From: Vandammella animalimorsus
GTDB lineage: Bacteria > Pseudomonadota > Gammaproteobacteria > Burkholderiales > Burkholderiaceae_C
Assembly: GCF_002285265.1 (NCBI RefSeq)
Contig: NZ_NSJB01000001.1
Coordinates: 310,001-374,000, forward strand
DNA: 64,000 bases
Direction: 5' to 3'
Shown: in pieces, positions 61,975 to 64,000 of the stretch
Numbering within the stretch: position 1 is the stretch's first letter
Layout of the letters: each line of letters opens with the position of its first letter
Position numbers and translations under genes: made by a program
Notes under the pieces: model-generated
The model's input: the letters and a program-made list of their open reading frames with translations, nothing else
What the model was told of the DNA's origin: nothing
Database searches by the model: none

Positions 61975-62787
61975 ATGGCGTTTGCGGCGCCGGTATGGGC
62001 CCATGCCAAGGGTGGCGTGTGCATGGGCACTAAGAAAACTTCGGCGCCCGCCGCTGCTGGGGCCGCTGCAACCACTTCTGCCGCTGCGGGGCGCATTCAG
62101 CTTCCCAAGGGATTCAGGCCGCAAGACGTGCCGGTTCTGGCCGTGGACCATGCGCTGCCCAAAGTGCCCGATGCCGCGCAGACGATCGCCGCCATGCGCG
62201 AGCGCTTCGAGCGCCAGCCGGTTTGGGTGCCCGAGTGGGTTCGGGAGTCGCCGCTGCTGGGCGGCACTGAGCGCACGCCGATCCAGGCGGCGGTGCTGAT
62301 CCCCATCGTGGCGCGCGCCGAACCCACCGTGCTGTTGACGCGGCGCTCGGCACAGCTCAAGACCCATTCAGGTCAGATCGCGTTTCCGGGCGGGCGCATC
62401 GATCCCCAGGATGCGGATGCCGTGGCTGCGGCCCTGCGCGAGGCCCAGGAGGAAGTGGCATTGTTGACGCAATGGGTCGAGGTGATCGGGCAGCTGCCCG
62501 CTTACGTCACGGGCACGGGCTTTCATGTGGTGCCCGTCGTTGGCGTCATCGCGCCTGATCTGCCCCTGCGGGCCAATCCGCATGAAGTCGATGAGATTTT
62601 CGAAGTGCCCTTGCGCTTCGTGCTCGACCCGGCCAACCATCGCCACCATGCCTACACGCTGGGCCAGGTGCAGCGCAAATGGCTGTCCATGCCCTACATG
62701 GCGCAGGGGCGCGAGTATTTCATCTGGGGCGTGACGGCCAGCATCCTGCGCAACTTCTACCGCTTCATGCAGGCGCCCTGGCGCTGA
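61975..62787 (+). CDS. CoA pyrophosphatase, NUDIX family
   Basis: A 270-residue NUDIX hydrolase of the NudL/UPF0035 type, cleaving CoA to phosphopantetheine and 3',5'-ADP. The diagnostic upstream box is LTRRSAQLKTHSGQIAFPGG, merging into the NUDIX helix GGRIDPQDADAVAAALREAQEEVAL with REAQEE metal ligands. The first 60 residues are Ala/Thr-rich and poorly conserved; the domain proper starts at FRPQDVPVLAVDHALP. The ATG at 61975 is only 20 bp past a terminator, so the in-frame ATG at 62023 may be the real start. Confidence 0.9.
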   Translation: MAFAAPVWAHAKGGVCMGTKKTSAPAAAGAAATTSAAAGRIQLPKGFRPQDVPVLAVDHALPKVPDAAQTIAAMRERFERQPVWVPEWVRESPLLGGTERTPIQAAVLIPIVARAEPTVLLTRRSAQLKTHSGQIAFPGGRIDPQDADAVAAALREAQEEVALLTQWVEVIGQLPAYVTGTGFHVVPVVGVIAPDLPLRANPHEVDEIFEVPLRFVLDPANHRHHAYTLGQVQRKWLSMPYMAQGREYFIWGVTASILRNFYRFMQAPWR

Positions 62788-62866
62788 TTGCCCAGGCGCG
62801 CGCATTCGCTGCAAAGCAGCAAGGGCTGCCGATATACTGCCGCGCCCATTCCCATCTTGAATTTGC

Positions 62867-63583
62867 ATGAACCTGCTTGCCTTCGACACCAGTACCGACA
62901 TGCTGTCCATCGCCGTGCAAGCGGGCGATCAAGTCTGGCAAGTGCAGCAGGCAGGGGGGGCGCAGTCCTCCAAAACGCTGCTGCCCCAGGTGCTGGAGCT
63001 GTTGCGCCAGGCCGGGCTGGCGCTGACGCAGCTCGATGCCATCGTTTACGGCTGTGGGCCCGGTGCCTTCACCGGCCTGCGCACCAGCTGTGCGGCCGCC
63101 CAGGGTTTGGCCTGGGGCAGTGGCGTGCCGACCTTGCCGGTGGATTCTCTGCAGGCGATTGCCGAACAGGCCCGGGCCGAGCATGGCGCCGAGCGTGTCA
63201 TGGCCGTGCTCGACGCGCGCATGCAGGAGGTCTATGCCGCGCCCTACCGCTGGCATGCCGCCAAGCCGGGGCAGGCCGACGCGGGCCATTGGCAGCGCGA
63301 GGCCGACATCCTGGCCTTGCCGCCGCAGGCGCTGCAACTGCCGTCAGGCTATGTGCTGGCAGGCAATGCCCAGGCCGCTTACCCTGAAGCATTTGCGCAC
63401 CATGCGGCGGCGCATTACCAGGCGCGGCCCACGGCGCAGGCGATGCTGCGCCTGGCCCCCGCGCTGATGGCCCGCCATGGCTTGCAAACGGCCATGGAAG
63501 TCGCGCCGCTGTACATCCGCAACAAGGTGGCGCAAACGACGCAGGAGCGCCTGCTGGCACGCCAGCGTGAGTCTTCATCCTGA
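62867..63583 (+). CDS. tsaB: tRNA threonylcarbamoyladenosine synthesis protein TsaB
   Basis: A 238-residue ASKHA-fold partner of TsaD in t6A37 modification. Hallmarks are MNLLAFDTSTDMLSIAV, HSKTLLP replaced by SSKTLLPQVLELL, the GCGPGAFTGLRTSCAAAQGLAWG loop, and VLDARMQEVYAAPYRW. The usual HSE/HSQ in the first loop is QSSKT. It starts 80 bp after the NUDIX gene. In many betaproteobacteria rimI follows tsaB, but here an AT-rich intergenic region follows. Confidence 0.93.
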   Translation: MNLLAFDTSTDMLSIAVQAGDQVWQVQQAGGAQSSKTLLPQVLELLRQAGLALTQLDAIVYGCGPGAFTGLRTSCAAAQGLAWGSGVPTLPVDSLQAIAEQARAEHGAERVMAVLDARMQEVYAAPYRWHAAKPGQADAGHWQREADILALPPQALQLPSGYVLAGNAQAAYPEAFAHHAAAHYQARPTAQAMLRLAPALMARHGLQTAMEVAPLYIRNKVAQTTQERLLARQRESSS

Positions 63584-63921
63584 TGGGCGCGCCTTGGCTG
63601 GCGCCCAGATTGCAGGCGGCCGATGGCTGCTGGCCGCTGGATGCCCATTATTGAGAATCGAACTGCAATAATTACTAAATATTGATGTTTTAAATCATTT
63701 GATTTGAATATGTTTTGTTGATTTTTTGATTCCTTGATTTGATTCATGTTGCTTAATGTTTGAGATTTTGTCTCATTTTGAATTTTGACCATTAATTGAC
63801 ATTAATTTTTGTATTTTGCATCTTTCATTACAATTGGTCGCACTAAAATCCGCCTCAAGTCAAATAAACAGACGTGCCCATACTGCGCAGGCCGTCGAAT
63901 TCAGCTGAGGAGGACTCATTC
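63584..63921. other. 338-bp intergenic region with AT-rich upstream tract
   Basis: The first 65 bp contain GC hairpins after tsaB. From about 63650 to 63850 composition switches abruptly to strongly AT-rich, with many TTTGAT/TTGATT words and TTGACA near 63797. Elements CACTAAAAT and a GAGGAGGAC ribosome site (63907-63915) lead into the next gene. No ORF is seen. It looks like an upstream activating/silencing region for the following exported protein. Confidence 0.6.
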
Positions 63922-64000
63922 ATGAAAAACGGAGCAAGGCATGGCGATGCTGTGCGCCTGGCGGGGCTGAAGCGGATGGCGCCCGTGCTGGCAACAGTGG
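63922..64000 (+). CDS. Start of a probable exported protein (partial)
   Basis: Only the first 26 codons are in the window: MKNGARHGDAVRLAGLKRMA then PVLATV, a basic start followed by a hydrophobic segment like an extended signal peptide. A strong GAGGAGGAC site lies 7-15 nt upstream of the ATG. The long AT-rich upstream region suggests a regulated surface or secreted protein, but family and length cannot be determined. Confidence 0.55.
   Translation, partial: MKNGARHGDAVRLAGLKRMAPVLATV

Overview
High-GC chromosomal DNA of a betaproteobacterium, most likely Burkholderiales/Comamonadaceae. I infer this from the gene order gntR-sdhC-sdhD-sdhA-sdhB-sdhE-gltA, the yciB-bolA-ppiC and psd-LOG-rsuA strings, an extra infA copy, and codon use dominated by G/C third positions. 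Most of the window is housekeeping and catabolic chromosome. One accessory island lies at about 14.1-21.6 kb, and an AT-rich intergenic region sits at the right edge.

Layout. 0-7.4 kb: an isochorismatase-fold hydrolase, then a minus-strand run of valine/isobutyrate catabolism genes (mmsB, an acyl-CoA dehydrogenase, mmsA) interspersed with crcB (fluoride channel), a TfoX-domain gene and three small genes. 7.6-14.0 kb: citrate synthase, the succinate dehydrogenase operon with its flavinylation factor, and a GntR regulator. 14.1-21.6 kb: a mosaic island with a frameshifted EVE-domain gene, duplicated EVE and TfoX fragments, a VapBC toxin-antitoxin pair, a BtrH-like protein, tandemly duplicated glutathione S-transferases with duplicated promoters, and a broken polymorphic-toxin tip with a putative immunity gene. 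21.7-27.4 kb: ogt, a GNAT acetyltransferase, a WYL regulator and a molybdenum block (moeB, moaC, modABC) with a ModE-like site before modA. 27.5-38 kb: an acyl-CoA ligase, yciB-bolA-ppiC, a GT39-like membrane glycosyltransferase, psd, a LOG protein, rsuA, a cytochrome c and a LysR regulator. 38-43.2 kb: a complete BMP-family nucleoside-type ABC importer. 43.4-48 kb: an AhpD-like protein, infA and a tightly packed run phzF-VOC-hydrolase-PLP dehydratase. 48-57 kb: a cobalamin-linked operon cobW-DUF2238-aroG-cobN-chlD. 57.3-64 kb: tRNA-His, ppiD, a pseudopilin, trmD-rplS, a CoA-pyrophosphatase, tsaB and the start of an exported protein.

The most striking feature is chlD, the last gene of the cobN operon. 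Its AAA+ ATPase half (48685-49962) ends at a TAG directly after a run of seven A residues (minus strand). The von Willebrand A half continues in the -1 frame with no plausible start of its own before residue 40. A perfect 12-bp GC-rich hairpin begins 5 nt after the slippery run. This is a textbook -1 programmed frameshift cassette. It would let one gene make both a small ChlI-like subunit (425 aa) and a medium ChlD subunit (646 aa) of a cobaltochelatase whose large subunit is the adjacent CobN. The phenomenon has been described for other cobalamin producers. Here it is read directly from sequence and has not been tested.

Secondary points of interest are: the gene-fragment mosaic around vapBC, which suggests duplication followed by insertion and decay; the frameshifted toxin remnant beside an intact immunity-like gene; several clean candidate operators (7505-7558, 14118-14129, 24996-25019, 43338-43359); and the placement of aroG between cobW and cobN. 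All functional assignments come from reading protein motifs by eye; no database search was possible.
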